Shown piece after piece: positions 8,454 to 16,248 of a stretch of 64,000 bases of DNA (within the stretch, counting starts at the first letter, position 1; each line of letters opens with the position of its first letter). The notes under the pieces were generated by a model. It was not told the DNA's origin and did no database searches. It saw only the letters and a program-made list of their open reading frames with translations. Source of the stretch: an uncultured Gammaproteobacteria bacterium. GTDB lineage: Bacteria > Pseudomonadota > Gammaproteobacteria > Steroidobacterales > XN24. The stretch covers positions 29,218 to 93,217 of the forward strand of contig CALDWW010000064.1 in NCBI GenBank assembly GCA_937924335.1, in the 5' to 3' direction. The position numbers were made by a program, and so were the translations under genes.

Positions 8454-9086
8454 CTAGCGTGATCGTATGCCTGAAAGCATGGTTTCTCCGACAACGTCTG
8501 CAAGGTCCCTGACATCACCCGGGCTGTCCGGTGTCAGCTTTCCGCTGCCGAGTATCAGCATGGTGAGTCCGTGGACGGCAGACCACGCGGAGAGTACCAC
8601 GCTGTCCGTATCCCGGCCGCCAAAAACGCCTGCCGATCTGCCGTCATCGATGATTCTGTAGATTTCGTCATAAGCGGCTTCCGCCGTCCGATGCAGGTCT
8701 TCATCGATATCTTCGGATTTCATCATGCCACCGAACATGAGCCGGGTGCGTTCCGGATTCTCGGTCGCCCACGCCACGTAGGCGCGGCCCGCATCAAGAA
8801 TCTGCATCACCGGATCCCCCGGATGTTTTGTTCTCGCGTCCCTGGTCATCGCTCCGAGTTGATCAAACCCGGCCTTGGCGACAGCCTCCATCAACGCCGC
8901 CTTATCGCGAAAGTGACGGTAGGGGGCGGCGTGGCTGACGCCAGCGCATTGACAGACTTCCCGGAGGCTAAGGGCATTCGCGCCCTTGATCTCAAGGAGC
9001 TCCTCGGCGGCCTTGACCAAAGATGAATAGAGGTCGCCGTGGTGGTACGGGCGTTCTCTTCGGCAGTGTCTGGAGTTCTTCATCAT
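8454..9086 (-). CDS. TetR-family repressor with TetR_C_33 (WHG) domain
   Basis: A 210-residue regulator. The N-terminal helix-turn-helix is canonical (ALSLREVCQCAGVSHAAPYR followed by HFRDKAALMEAV), preceded by the YHHGDL signature; the C-terminal ligand-binding part contains the WSAVHGL motif of the WHG subgroup. It is divergent from the RND pump genes, and the intergenic region carries an AAACAT/ATGTTT inverted repeat, so it most likely represses the pump and itself. I start at the Met at 9086. The upstream Mets at 9113 and 9134 would extend into the region of the operator, and the extra residues are not conserved-looking. Confidence 0.9.
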   Translation of the reverse strand: MMKNSRHCRRERPYHHGDLYSSLVKAAEELLEIKGANALSLREVCQCAGVSHAAPYRHFRDKAALMEAVAKAGFDQLGAMTRDARTKHPGDPVMQILDAGRAYVAWATENPERTRLMFGGMMKSEDIDEDLHRTAEAAYDEIYRIIDDGRSAGVFGGRDTDSVVLSAWSAVHGLTMLILGSGKLTPDSPGDVRDLADVVGETMLSGIRSR

Positions 9087-9128
9087 GTCTGCATCCACGG
9101 CCAAGTCTAGCATGAATGTTGACAATGC

Positions 9129-9155
9129 AAACATAGATGTTTACGCTGGAAACAT
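9129..9155. promoter_or_regulatory. Probable TetR operator between divergent repressor and pump
   Basis: AAACAT-AG-ATGTTT (9129-9142) is a perfect 6-bp inverted repeat, and a third AAACAT half-site lies at 9150-9155. Position between the TetR gene and the adaptor gene, 30-60 bases before the latter, is what an autoregulated TetR/RND locus would have. Binding is inferred. Confidence 0.55.
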
Positions 9156-9186
9156 GCCGCATCTGCGGCTGGAGCAGTGAAAGCAA

Positions 9187-10260
9187 ATGAGACCCCGAGT
9201 CGTCCTCCCGATCATCGTCGCGATAGGCGCCGCCCTTGTCACAGGCTGCGATCCCAGTTCCGGATCAGAAACAGCGGACGCGCAGCCGCGTGCGGTTCGA
9301 ACTGAGCCAGTGCGTGTTGCGGAGGGGATCCGGGAAATTCGTTTGTCGGGCGTGAGTCGTGCGGTCCGCCGGGCAACGCTTTCTTTCCTTGTCAGTGGCA
9401 CGCTTGCAGAGCGGCCCGTCGAGCTTGGCCAGGTGGTGAAAGCCGGTGAACTCCTGGTGCGACTGTTTAATCCAGGCCTGGAGCCGGCGGTTGCCAGCGG
9501 AGAGGCCAGGGTCCGTGAACTGGACGCGCGTCTGGAGCAGTTAGCCCGGGATGTCTTACGCGCTGAAGATCTGCATGGGCGCGGTCTGATCAGTCAGGAA
9601 GAAGTCGAGCGGGTGCGGACCGAGCAGGCTGCCACGATAGCGAGTCGGGATCTCGCCAAGGCCAATCTTCTTGAAGCGCACAATCAACTGGCACAAGCAC
9701 GCATCGTCGCGCCTTTCGACGGAGCCATCGACACCATTCATTTCCAGCTGGGTGAATTCATCGCGGCCGGTCAGCCAGTATTGGCGTTGAGCGGTGCAGG
9801 GGGGCTCGAGATAGAACTGGAGATTCCTGAATCCTTGATCGCAAGTTTCGAGCGGGGGCGGGAAGTCTCTCTGGCGTTTCCGTTCCTCGGCAATCGGATC
9901 GTCGCCGGAACCGTTGTCCACGTCGGAGACGCAGGTGGCAGATCGGGCGGTCTCTTCCCGGTAGAGATCCGTATGCCCGGGGAGCCCGGGCTGAGACCCG
10001 GCATGACCGCCGAGCTCGTTTTGCGCATGTCTGGAGAATCAGGATTGATCGTGCCGCTCGCCGCCGTACTCGATCCTGGAACCGGGCGGCCGCGCGTGTT
10101 TCGCGTTGCAGACGGGCGAGTAGAACCCGTATTCGTAACCATCGGCCAGTTGAGCGGCAACCTGGTCCAGGTGTCCGGTCCGCTGAGTGCTGGTGACCGT
10201 GTCGTAGTCACCGGTGTGAGCTCGTTGACGCCGGGACAGAGGGTCGAGGAACTCCGATGA
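9187..10260 (+). CDS. RND efflux periplasmic adaptor lipoprotein
   Basis: A 357-residue membrane fusion protein. The signal ends in a lipobox (ALVTGC, Cys at about 21), so the mature protein is lipid-anchored in the periplasm. The lipoyl half motifs (ERPVELGQVVKAGELLVRL and ARIVAPFDGAIDTIHFQLGE) flank a coiled-coil hairpin, followed by beta-barrel and membrane-proximal domains (LRPGMTAELVL, VFRVADGRVEPVFVTIG). It overlaps the pump gene by ATGA and is divergent from its TetR regulator. Relatives couple the inner-membrane RND pump to an outer-membrane channel; no channel gene is present here, so a shared TolC is likely. Confidence 0.92.
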   Translation: MRPRVVLPIIVAIGAALVTGCDPSSGSETADAQPRAVRTEPVRVAEGIREIRLSGVSRAVRRATLSFLVSGTLAERPVELGQVVKAGELLVRLFNPGLEPAVASGEARVRELDARLEQLARDVLRAEDLHGRGLISQEEVERVRTEQAATIASRDLAKANLLEAHNQLAQARIVAPFDGAIDTIHFQLGEFIAAGQPVLALSGAGGLEIELEIPESLIASFERGREVSLAFPFLGNRIVAGTVVHVGDAGGRSGGLFPVEIRMPGEPGLRPGMTAELVLRMSGESGLIVPLAAVLDPGTGRPRVFRVADGRVEPVFVTIGQLSGNLVQVSGPLSAGDRVVVTGVSSLTPGQRVEELR

Positions 10261-13200
10261 GTCTGCTGGACGCCGCCGCCCGGCAGCGGCGATTGTTCCT
10301 TTCGGTCGCGGCCGTGCTGGCTCTCGTGGGGATAGCGGCATGGCAGGGCATGATCCGCCAGGAGGATCCATCGTTTCCTTACCGGGCAGGTTTCATCCTC
10401 GTGGCGTATCCCGGCGCAGACCCCGAGAGAGTGGAGCGGCTGGTGCTCGAGCCGCTCGAGGAAGAGTTGGCGGAGATCGAGGAGATCGACTACATCCAGT
10501 CGACGGTGCGCTCCGGTCAGGCCAGCACGCGAATACGGTTCAAGGACTACGTCTATGACACGGACACGCAGTGGGACCGGGTGCGCACCGCCGTCGATCG
10601 CGCCCGGCAGCAGTTCCCGGAGGGAGTCGGTGAGCCAATTGTTGACGACCGCCTGGTAGACAACGCTTCGGCCACGATTGTCATCTCCGGGTCCGACGAT
10701 CTGATGGCGCTTTCGCATGCGGTCGACCGGCTCGAGAAGAAGCTCTTCCGACTGTCCGGCGTTTCCCGGATCGAAAGCGTCGGTGATCCTGGCGAGCAGG
10801 TCACCATTGCCCTGCACGATGCTGTCGCGAAGCGGCTACGCTTGACCCCCGACTCACTTGCCTCCCAGCTGGACGCCCGCAACCAGGTCAGGGGCGGCGG
10901 GACAGTACTCGTCGCCGGCAAGACTGCGACTCTCCGGCCCGAGACCGAGTTTCGGACCATCGAGGAAATTCGAGCTACTCCGATCCTGCTCGATTCGGGC
11001 AGGTCTATCCCACTCTCCGAGATCGCCGAAGTCCGTCATGGCCCGGCGGAACCCGGGCGGGAGTTCATGTGGGTGAACGGGCAGCCGGCGGTCGGGCTCG
11101 CGATCATCGCGGAACGGGACAAGGTCCATGTCGTCGAATGGGGACGTATGCTGGAGGCCTTTATCGAGGCAGAGAAGCCCGGCGTCGCTCCCCTGGATCT
11201 CGATGTCATTCTGTTTCAGCCGCCCCATGTGGAGGCAAGACTCGCTGAGCTGGGAACGTCACTGCTGATCGGCGTCGTGATCGTCGCCTGCATCCTCTTC
11301 CTGTCCATGGGCCTGAGGCTGGGCCTGTTGGTCGCCTCGATCGTTCCGCTGGTGACGTTGTCTGCGCTTGCGATCTACGCCATCGGAGGCGGCGTCCTCC
11401 ACCAGATGGCGATTGCCGGTATGGTCATCGGGCTCGGCATGCTGGTCGATAACGCCATCGTCATGGTCGAGAATATCCAGTGGCATCTTGACCGCGGTGC
11501 GTCTCCGCGCGAGGCATCAATACGCTCGATAAAGGAACTGGCCGGACCCCTGGGATCGGCGACCGGGACGACCCTGGCGGCGTTCATTCCGATGTTCATC
11601 GCGAAGGGCAACACTGCGGACTTTACCCGCATGATCCCGGGCATGGTGATGCTCACACTTACCGTCAGCTACTTCTATGCAATCCTGGTCACGCCGGCTC
11701 TGTCGGAGTTCGTACTAAAGCCATTGGGCCGAACCAAGGAAGGTCTCGTGTCGCGCCTCGGTCGCAGACTCGGAGAGCTGTCGGTACGTCACAGCGCTGC
11801 CGTATTGGCAGGAGCGGTCCTGCTTGTCGCATTGGCGGTGTTCGGTGCCGGATTCGTGGATCGGGACTTCTTTCCAAACACGGCCCGTGACGAAATGGTG
11901 GTCAACCTCAACTTTGCCGAGGGGACTCACATCAGCACGACATCTTCGGCGGCTGTGGCGATGGCGGAAGCGATGCGTGAACTCGACGAGGTCGTGGACG
12001 TCTACGCCTGGGCCGGATTCTCCGGTCCGACCTTCTATTACAACCTGTCGGAGAATCCACGCAGTCCCCACATCGGTCGTCTCGCCATCATCAGCCGCAA
12101 GGTAGAGGACCTGCCGCGCATATTCGACTGGGTGCGGGATTATGCCCGCGACAACCTGCCCGACGTGGAGGTGGTCCCGCAGCGGCTCGGGCAAGGTCCA
12201 CCGGTGCAGGCGCCGATCGAGGTCCGCCTGTTCGGCGATGACTTCGAGGCCCTCAGGGCCGCCAGCGAGCAGGTCATGGACGTCGTCCGCGCGACCGAAG
12301 GTACGGCGGACGTCCGCGAGACCCTGGGGACCGGCACGCCGACGCTGGTTTTCGAAGTCGAGGATGCCGCCGCGTCTCGCTACGGCCTGGACCGCAGTGA
12401 CGTGGCCGACGCACTGCTGGGTCGGACCCTGGGTGTCACGATCGGTCAGTATCGTGCCGGACTGGATCCGGTCCCCATAGTGATCCGATCTCCCGAAGGG
12501 GAGCAGTTCTCGACGGACCATCTCGAGACCGCTTACGTTTTCGCTCGTGGCGGCGAGGTCGTTCCGCTGGCCCAGCTGGTTCGCCAGTCGCTGGTATGGC
12601 AACCCTCCGCCATACAGCATCGCGATCTGCAGCGAGTCGCGATCGTACTCTCCGAACTGGACCAGGGTTATGCATTCGGCAATGTCACTTCGGAGCTCCA
12701 GAGGCGACTGGGCGAAATCGACTTTCCGGACGGCGTGATGCTGGAGTTTGGCGGCAAACTCGAGAGTTCCGGAGACGCGAATGCGGCGATATTTTCGGCC
12801 ATGCCCGTCGGCATCGTCCTTCTGCTCGTCTTTCTGCTGCTCGAATTCAATTCATTCCGGCGGCTTCTGATGGTTCTCGTCACCGTTCCCCTGGCGGCTA
12901 CCGGTGTCGTGCCCGGGCTACTGCTGTCTGACAACCCCTTCGGTTTTACGGCATTGCTGGGTGTGATCGCGCTGGCGGGGATCGTGGTTAACAACGCGAT
13001 CGTCCTGATCGATGTGCTCGACTCGAATCTCGCATCTGGCCAAGCACTGACCGACGCGATCGGCGATGCCGTGGCGCGACGTACACGGCCTATCTTGCTG
13101 ACAACCGTGACGACGGTCGCAGGCCTGGCGCCGCTGACGCTGACCAAGAGCACCCTCTGGCCGCCTTTGGCCTGGTCGATTATCTCGGGCCTTCTGGCAT

Positions 13201-13286
13201 CGACCATCCTGACCCTCCTTGTCGTGCCTGCGATGTGCCGCTATCTGTTGCGGGAGGAAACGGGCGTCGCAGCGGCGGACCGATAG
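10257..13286 (+). CDS. RND multidrug efflux transporter, inner-membrane subunit (AcrB/HAE-1 type)
   Basis: A 1009-residue proton-driven exporter with the standard layout: N-terminal helix, large periplasmic loop, a block of helices (about residues 330-480), second loop, second helical block (about 840-1000). The TM4 motif reads IGLGMLVDNAIVMVENI, with Asp-Asn where AcrB has Asp-Asp, a variant common in some HAE subfamilies. The TM10 region contains LLGVIALAGIVVNNAIVLID. The short family length (AcrB is about 1050) fits the simple two-gene operon. It is translationally coupled to the adaptor by a 4-base overlap. Substrate unknown. Confidence 0.93.
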   Translation: MSLLDAAARQRRLFLSVAAVLALVGIAAWQGMIRQEDPSFPYRAGFILVAYPGADPERVERLVLEPLEEELAEIEEIDYIQSTVRSGQASTRIRFKDYVYDTDTQWDRVRTAVDRARQQFPEGVGEPIVDDRLVDNASATIVISGSDDLMALSHAVDRLEKKLFRLSGVSRIESVGDPGEQVTIALHDAVAKRLRLTPDSLASQLDARNQVRGGGTVLVAGKTATLRPETEFRTIEEIRATPILLDSGRSIPLSEIAEVRHGPAEPGREFMWVNGQPAVGLAIIAERDKVHVVEWGRMLEAFIEAEKPGVAPLDLDVILFQPPHVEARLAELGTSLLIGVVIVACILFLSMGLRLGLLVASIVPLVTLSALAIYAIGGGVLHQMAIAGMVIGLGMLVDNAIVMVENIQWHLDRGASPREASIRSIKELAGPLGSATGTTLAAFIPMFIAKGNTADFTRMIPGMVMLTLTVSYFYAILVTPALSEFVLKPLGRTKEGLVSRLGRRLGELSVRHSAAVLAGAVLLVALAVFGAGFVDRDFFPNTARDEMVVNLNFAEGTHISTTSSAAVAMAEAMRELDEVVDVYAWAGFSGPTFYYNLSENPRSPHIGRLAIISRKVEDLPRIFDWVRDYARDNLPDVEVVPQRLGQGPPVQAPIEVRLFGDDFEALRAASEQVMDVVRATEGTADVRETLGTGTPTLVFEVEDAAASRYGLDRSDVADALLGRTLGVTIGQYRAGLDPVPIVIRSPEGEQFSTDHLETAYVFARGGEVVPLAQLVRQSLVWQPSAIQHRDLQRVAIVLSELDQGYAFGNVTSELQRRLGEIDFPDGVMLEFGGKLESSGDANAAIFSAMPVGIVLLLVFLLLEFNSFRRLLMVLVTVPLAATGVVPGLLLSDNPFGFTALLGVIALAGIVVNNAIVLIDVLDSNLASGQALTDAIGDAVARRTRPILLTTVTTVAGLAPLTLTKSTLWPPLAWSIISGLLASTILTLLVVPAMCRYLLREETGVAAADR

Positions 13287-13337
13287 CAGTGCTGGTATCC
13301 TAGCGCCAACCCAGCCAACGAGTAGTCAGTCGCCACA

Positions 13338-14423
13338 GTGAGCAGTCTCCGCACCTGGTTCGATCGACAGCTGTCCAATCCGCAGATTGTGACTCTGGGA
13401 TTGATCATCCTGGTGCTGGCCCTGACGGTCTATTTCTTCGGCAATATGCTGGCGCCTCTTTTCGCGGCCGTCGTCATCGCCTATCTGCTGGAAGGTATCG
13501 TCAGTCGCCTGGAGCGACGTGGCGCTCCGCACCTGGGTGCAGTCCTGATCGTCTTCCTCAGTTTCTTCGCGTTCCTCTTGTTCGCCGCATTCGGACTGCT
13601 GCCGATGCTGGTCCGTCAGCTGACGTCTTTCGCACAACAGGTGCCGACGATGATCGCCAAGGTCCAGGCCGTGCTGATGGACCTGCCCCAGCGCTTCTCC
13701 ATGATCACAGAACGCCAGATCGAAGAGCTGCTGTCGGGGATAAATTCGGAGATCCTCGGGGTAGGCCAGACACTGCTGTCCTACTCATTGTCGTCTTTGA
13801 TTACGGCCATAACGGTTGGCGTATACCTGGTGCTGGTGCCGATCCTGGTATTCTTCCTGCTCAAGGATCGCGACGACATCATCGGCTGGGTCTCTGACTT
13901 CCTGCCCACGGACCGCATACTTGCCGATCAGGTCTGGGCCGAGGTGGACGGTCAGATCGGCAACTATGCCCGCGGCAAGACCTGGGAGATCTTCATCGTC
14001 GGCTCTGTAACGTTCAGCGTGTTCACGTTCCTGGGCCTTCAATACAGTCTGTTGCTGGCGGTGATCACCGGATTCTCTGTGCTGGTGCCCTATATCGGTG
14101 CTTTCATAGTGACGCTACCGGTGGCCGGCGTCGCTATCTTTCAGTTCGGATTGCAGCCGGAGTTCTATTGGGTCCTGATCGCCTACGGGATCATCCAGTT
14201 TCTCGATGGCAATCTCCTGGTGCCGCTGCTCTTCAGCGAGGCTGTCAGTCTGCACCCGGTGGCCATCATCGCCGCAATCCTGCTGTTCGGTGGCCTCTGG
14301 GGTTTCTGGGGAGTGTTTTTCGCGATCCCCCTGGCGACAGTCATCCAGGCAGTCCTGCGAGCGTGGCCCAGAGACCTGAAGTCATCCTCGGACGACCCAT
14401 CGGAAGTTATCGGCGTCGGTTGA
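13338..14423 (+). CDS. AI-2E/PerM-family membrane permease
   Basis: A 361-residue protein of the AI-2E transporter family (PF01594), with helices at the N-terminus (about 17-85), a periplasmic helical segment with QVPTMIAKVQAVLMDLPQRF, and the conserved C-terminal helices (YLVLVPILVFFLLKDRD, LVPYIGAFIVTLPVAGVA, LLFGGLWGFWGVFFAIPLA). Members export varied small molecules or sodium; in E. coli, PerM is near purine genes. Start is GTG. The stop codon abuts that of the convergent rhodanese gene in the palindrome TGATCA. Confidence 0.88.
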   Translation: MSSLRTWFDRQLSNPQIVTLGLIILVLALTVYFFGNMLAPLFAAVVIAYLLEGIVSRLERRGAPHLGAVLIVFLSFFAFLLFAAFGLLPMLVRQLTSFAQQVPTMIAKVQAVLMDLPQRFSMITERQIEELLSGINSEILGVGQTLLSYSLSSLITAITVGVYLVLVPILVFFLLKDRDDIIGWVSDFLPTDRILADQVWAEVDGQIGNYARGKTWEIFIVGSVTFSVFTFLGLQYSLLLAVITGFSVLVPYIGAFIVTLPVAGVAIFQFGLQPEFYWVLIAYGIIQFLDGNLLVPLLFSEAVSLHPVAIIAAILLFGGLWGFWGVFFAIPLATVIQAVLRAWPRDLKSSSDDPSEVIGVG

Positions 14424-14798
14424 TCAGCGCGCCGAATTCCAGGCAAGCATCCCGCCAGCGACAGACGCGACGCGTGTGAATCCCATCTTCTGCAGCGTAT
14501 CCGCAGCCAACGCCGACCGGCCCCCGCTGCGGCAGTACAGATAGATCGGACGATTCCGATCCTGCAACGCCGGCGCAATCACACCGCCCATCTCCGGGCG
14601 GGGATCGATCTCTGACTCGATCACGCCCCGGGGGATATTGGTGGAGCCGGGGATGCAGTCACTTGCATGCTCTTCCGGCTCACGCACGTCGATGATGACT
14701 GCATCGTCCTCGACACCTGCCCGCAGTTCCTCTACAGATATTTCCCGGATACGGGACCTGGCTGCCGCCACCATCTGTTCCATCGTGAGTCCACTCAT
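14424..14798 (-). CDS. Single-domain rhodanese sulfurtransferase
   Basis: A 124-residue rhodanese. Motifs: VIIDVREPEEHASDCIPGS, then the active-site loop YCRSGGRS, whose Cys carries the persulfide, then AGGMLAWN. No signal peptide, so cytoplasmic. AGAAGG lies eight bases before the ATG. It follows the TauE-type exporter by 24 bases. The pair suggests handling of sulfane sulfur and export of the sulfur oxyanion produced. Confidence 0.92.
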   Translation of the reverse strand: MSGLTMEQMVAAARSRIREISVEELRAGVEDDAVIIDVREPEEHASDCIPGSTNIPRGVIESEIDPRPEMGGVIAPALQDRNRPIYLYCRSGGRSALAADTLQKMGFTRVASVAGGMLAWNSAR

Positions 14799-14822
14799 AT
14801 CTATACCTTCTTCTCATACAGT

Positions 14823-15587
14823 TCAGCCTGTCAGCGCAGGCAGATTTCTCCAGATAATGAACACGCCCATGAAGACCAGAAAAGCGCCGAAACCGCGCTT
14901 CAATCTTGCATGCGGCAGTCGCACTGCGAGTCGGTTACCGGCCAGGCTGCCGATGATCCCGAGAAGGGTGACCGTTGCCAACACACCCCAATCGAGCTTG
15001 AGTCCCTGATCGCCGAGAACGTCTAGATACTTCCAGAAGCCGGCGAACGATTTGAGCGCGATGATCGCGAGGCTGGTGGCCACGGCACGATGCATGCTGA
15101 GCCCACCCAGCAGCACCAGCGCCGGCACTATGAGGAAACCACCGCCGACACCGACGAAGCCCGTCAGAACGCCGACGACAAGCCCGTCGATAACGACCTT
15201 CCAGGCGTGTCGCTGGACCGGCATCCTGGTAACCAGGGGCTGTTTCCGGAGCATCAGTCCGGCAGCCAGCAGCATCACCAGAGCGAAGAACAGAAGTTGG
15301 GTCTCTCCCGATACAAACGCAGCCAGGTAGGCGCCCAACCATGTCCCGATCATGCCCGGAACCCCGAACAGGCCGAGGCTGCGCCAGTCAATCATGCGGC
15401 GAGCCAGGTAGGGAAGAGCGCCGACCAGTGCGATCGATCCGACGACAGCCAGGGACCCGGCGATCGCCACTTTCTCATCCTGACCGACGAGGTAAACGAG
15501 TACCGGGACGGTGAGCACAGAGCCACCGGAGCCGAGCAGCCCCAAGCTTAGTCCTATCGCGATGGCTCCGATCCAGGCAGCAATCAT
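14823..15587 (-). CDS. TauE/SafE-family sulfite/sulfonate exporter
   Basis: A 254-residue membrane protein with about eight helices and the duplicated family motifs (GLSLGLLGSGGSVLTVPVLV near the N-terminus and GVLTGFVGVGGGFLIVPALV in the middle). Homologues export sulfite, sulfoacetate or other small anions. It is the first gene of a two-gene operon with a rhodanese, which makes a sulfur role likely. The promoter lies so close (TATAAT ending seven bases before the ATG) that the mRNA may be leaderless. Confidence 0.9.
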   Translation of the reverse strand: MIAAWIGAIAIGLSLGLLGSGGSVLTVPVLVYLVGQDEKVAIAGSLAVVGSIALVGALPYLARRMIDWRSLGLFGVPGMIGTWLGAYLAAFVSGETQLLFFALVMLLAAGLMLRKQPLVTRMPVQRHAWKVVIDGLVVGVLTGFVGVGGGFLIVPALVLLGGLSMHRAVATSLAIIALKSFAGFWKYLDVLGDQGLKLDWGVLATVTLLGIIGSLAGNRLAVRLPHARLKRGFGAFLVFMGVFIIWRNLPALTG

Positions 15588-15593
15588 AGTGCC

Positions 15594-15625
15594 ATTATAA
15601 ACAATAGCTTAAATAAAGTATTTAA
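15594..15625 (-). promoter_or_regulatory. Promoter of the TauE-rhodanese operon with AT-rich operator
   Basis: On the leftward strand a perfect -10 TATAAT (complement of 15594-15599) ends seven bases before the exporter ATG. The -35 region is covered by a perfect inverted repeat TTAAATA-AAG-TATTTAA (15609-15625). AT-rich palindromes over the -35 are typical of persulfide-sensing ArsR repressors (BigR/SqrR/YgaV) that control rhodanese/TauE operons. That assignment is inference; no such repressor gene is next to it. Confidence 0.55.
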
Positions 15626-15640
15626 AGCCAAATAAAGATT

Positions 15641-15666
15641 CGCCCGGGTGCTGGCACACCCGGGCG
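15641..15666 (-). terminator. Perfect GC hairpin followed by T-rich sequence on the minus strand
   Basis: CGCCCGGGTG and CACCCGGGCG form a 10-bp stem with a 6-base loop. Read leftward it is followed by AATCTTTATTT, so it could stop transcripts coming from the right (read-through from the gene ending at 16249, antisense to gloA) before they enter the TauE promoter. It is not positioned after any rightward gene. Confidence 0.45.
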
Positions 15667-15813
15667 ATCTGAGGGCACGTCACGACTTTGGGGGAGTCAT
15701 ATATAAGTGACAACTAATATGATACCAGCAATGTAAGAAAAGTCTAATGTTTTTTTTAATACAGGCGACTGACGTAGAATCGCCTCTCTTCGCAGCTTCC
15801 CAGGGCACACTCT

Positions 15814-16233
15814 ATGAAATATCTGCACACAATGGTCCGGGTCTCAGACCTGGAGGCATCCGTGGACTTCTATTGCAACAAGCTGGGTCTCGAGGAGTTG
15901 CGCAGGCACGAGAGCGAGCAGGGCAGATTCACGCTCGTCTTCCTGGCCGCCCCCGGCGACGGGGATGCTCAGGTCGAGCTGACCTACAACTGGGATCCGG
16001 AGGCATACACCGGCGGCAGGAACTTTGGACACCTGGCCTATGCAGTGGAGGACATCTACGCACTCTGTCAGAAGCTGATGGATGCCGGTGTCACGATCAA
16101 TCGCCCACCGCGCGATGGACGCATGGCGTTCGTGCGATCACCGGATAACATCTCCATCGAGTTGCTGCAGAAAGGCGACGCAATGCCTGAGCAGGAGCCG
16201 TGGTCGTCGATGCCGAATTCGGGAGAGTGGTAG
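15814..16233 (+). CDS. gloA: Lactoylglutathione lyase (glyoxalase I)
   Basis: A 139-residue VOC-fold enzyme that isomerises the methylglyoxal-glutathione hemithioacetal to S-lactoylglutathione. All four metal ligands are in place: His5 ([10 protein letters not shown]), Glu55 (QVELTYNW), His73 (NFGHLAYAV) and Glu116 (SIELLQ). The spacing matches the short, Ni/Co-type bacterial GlxI. The opening [10 protein letters not shown] fixes the start. It stands alone, convergent with the FlgO/TPR gene 15 bases away. Confidence 0.95.
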   Translation: MKYLHTMVRVSDLEASVDFYCNKLGLEELRRHESEQGRFTLVFLAAPGDGDAQVELTYNWDPEAYTGGRNFGHLAYAVEDIYALCQKLMDAGVTINRPPRDGRMAFVRSPDNISIELLQKGDAMPEQEPWSSMPNSGEW

Positions 16234-16248
16234 CGGTCTGACGGCCGC

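Noticed and set aside
9771..10817. 348-codon minus-strand frame
   Set aside because: Shadow of the RND adaptor and pump genes; composition rich in Arg, Pro and Ser without any domain.
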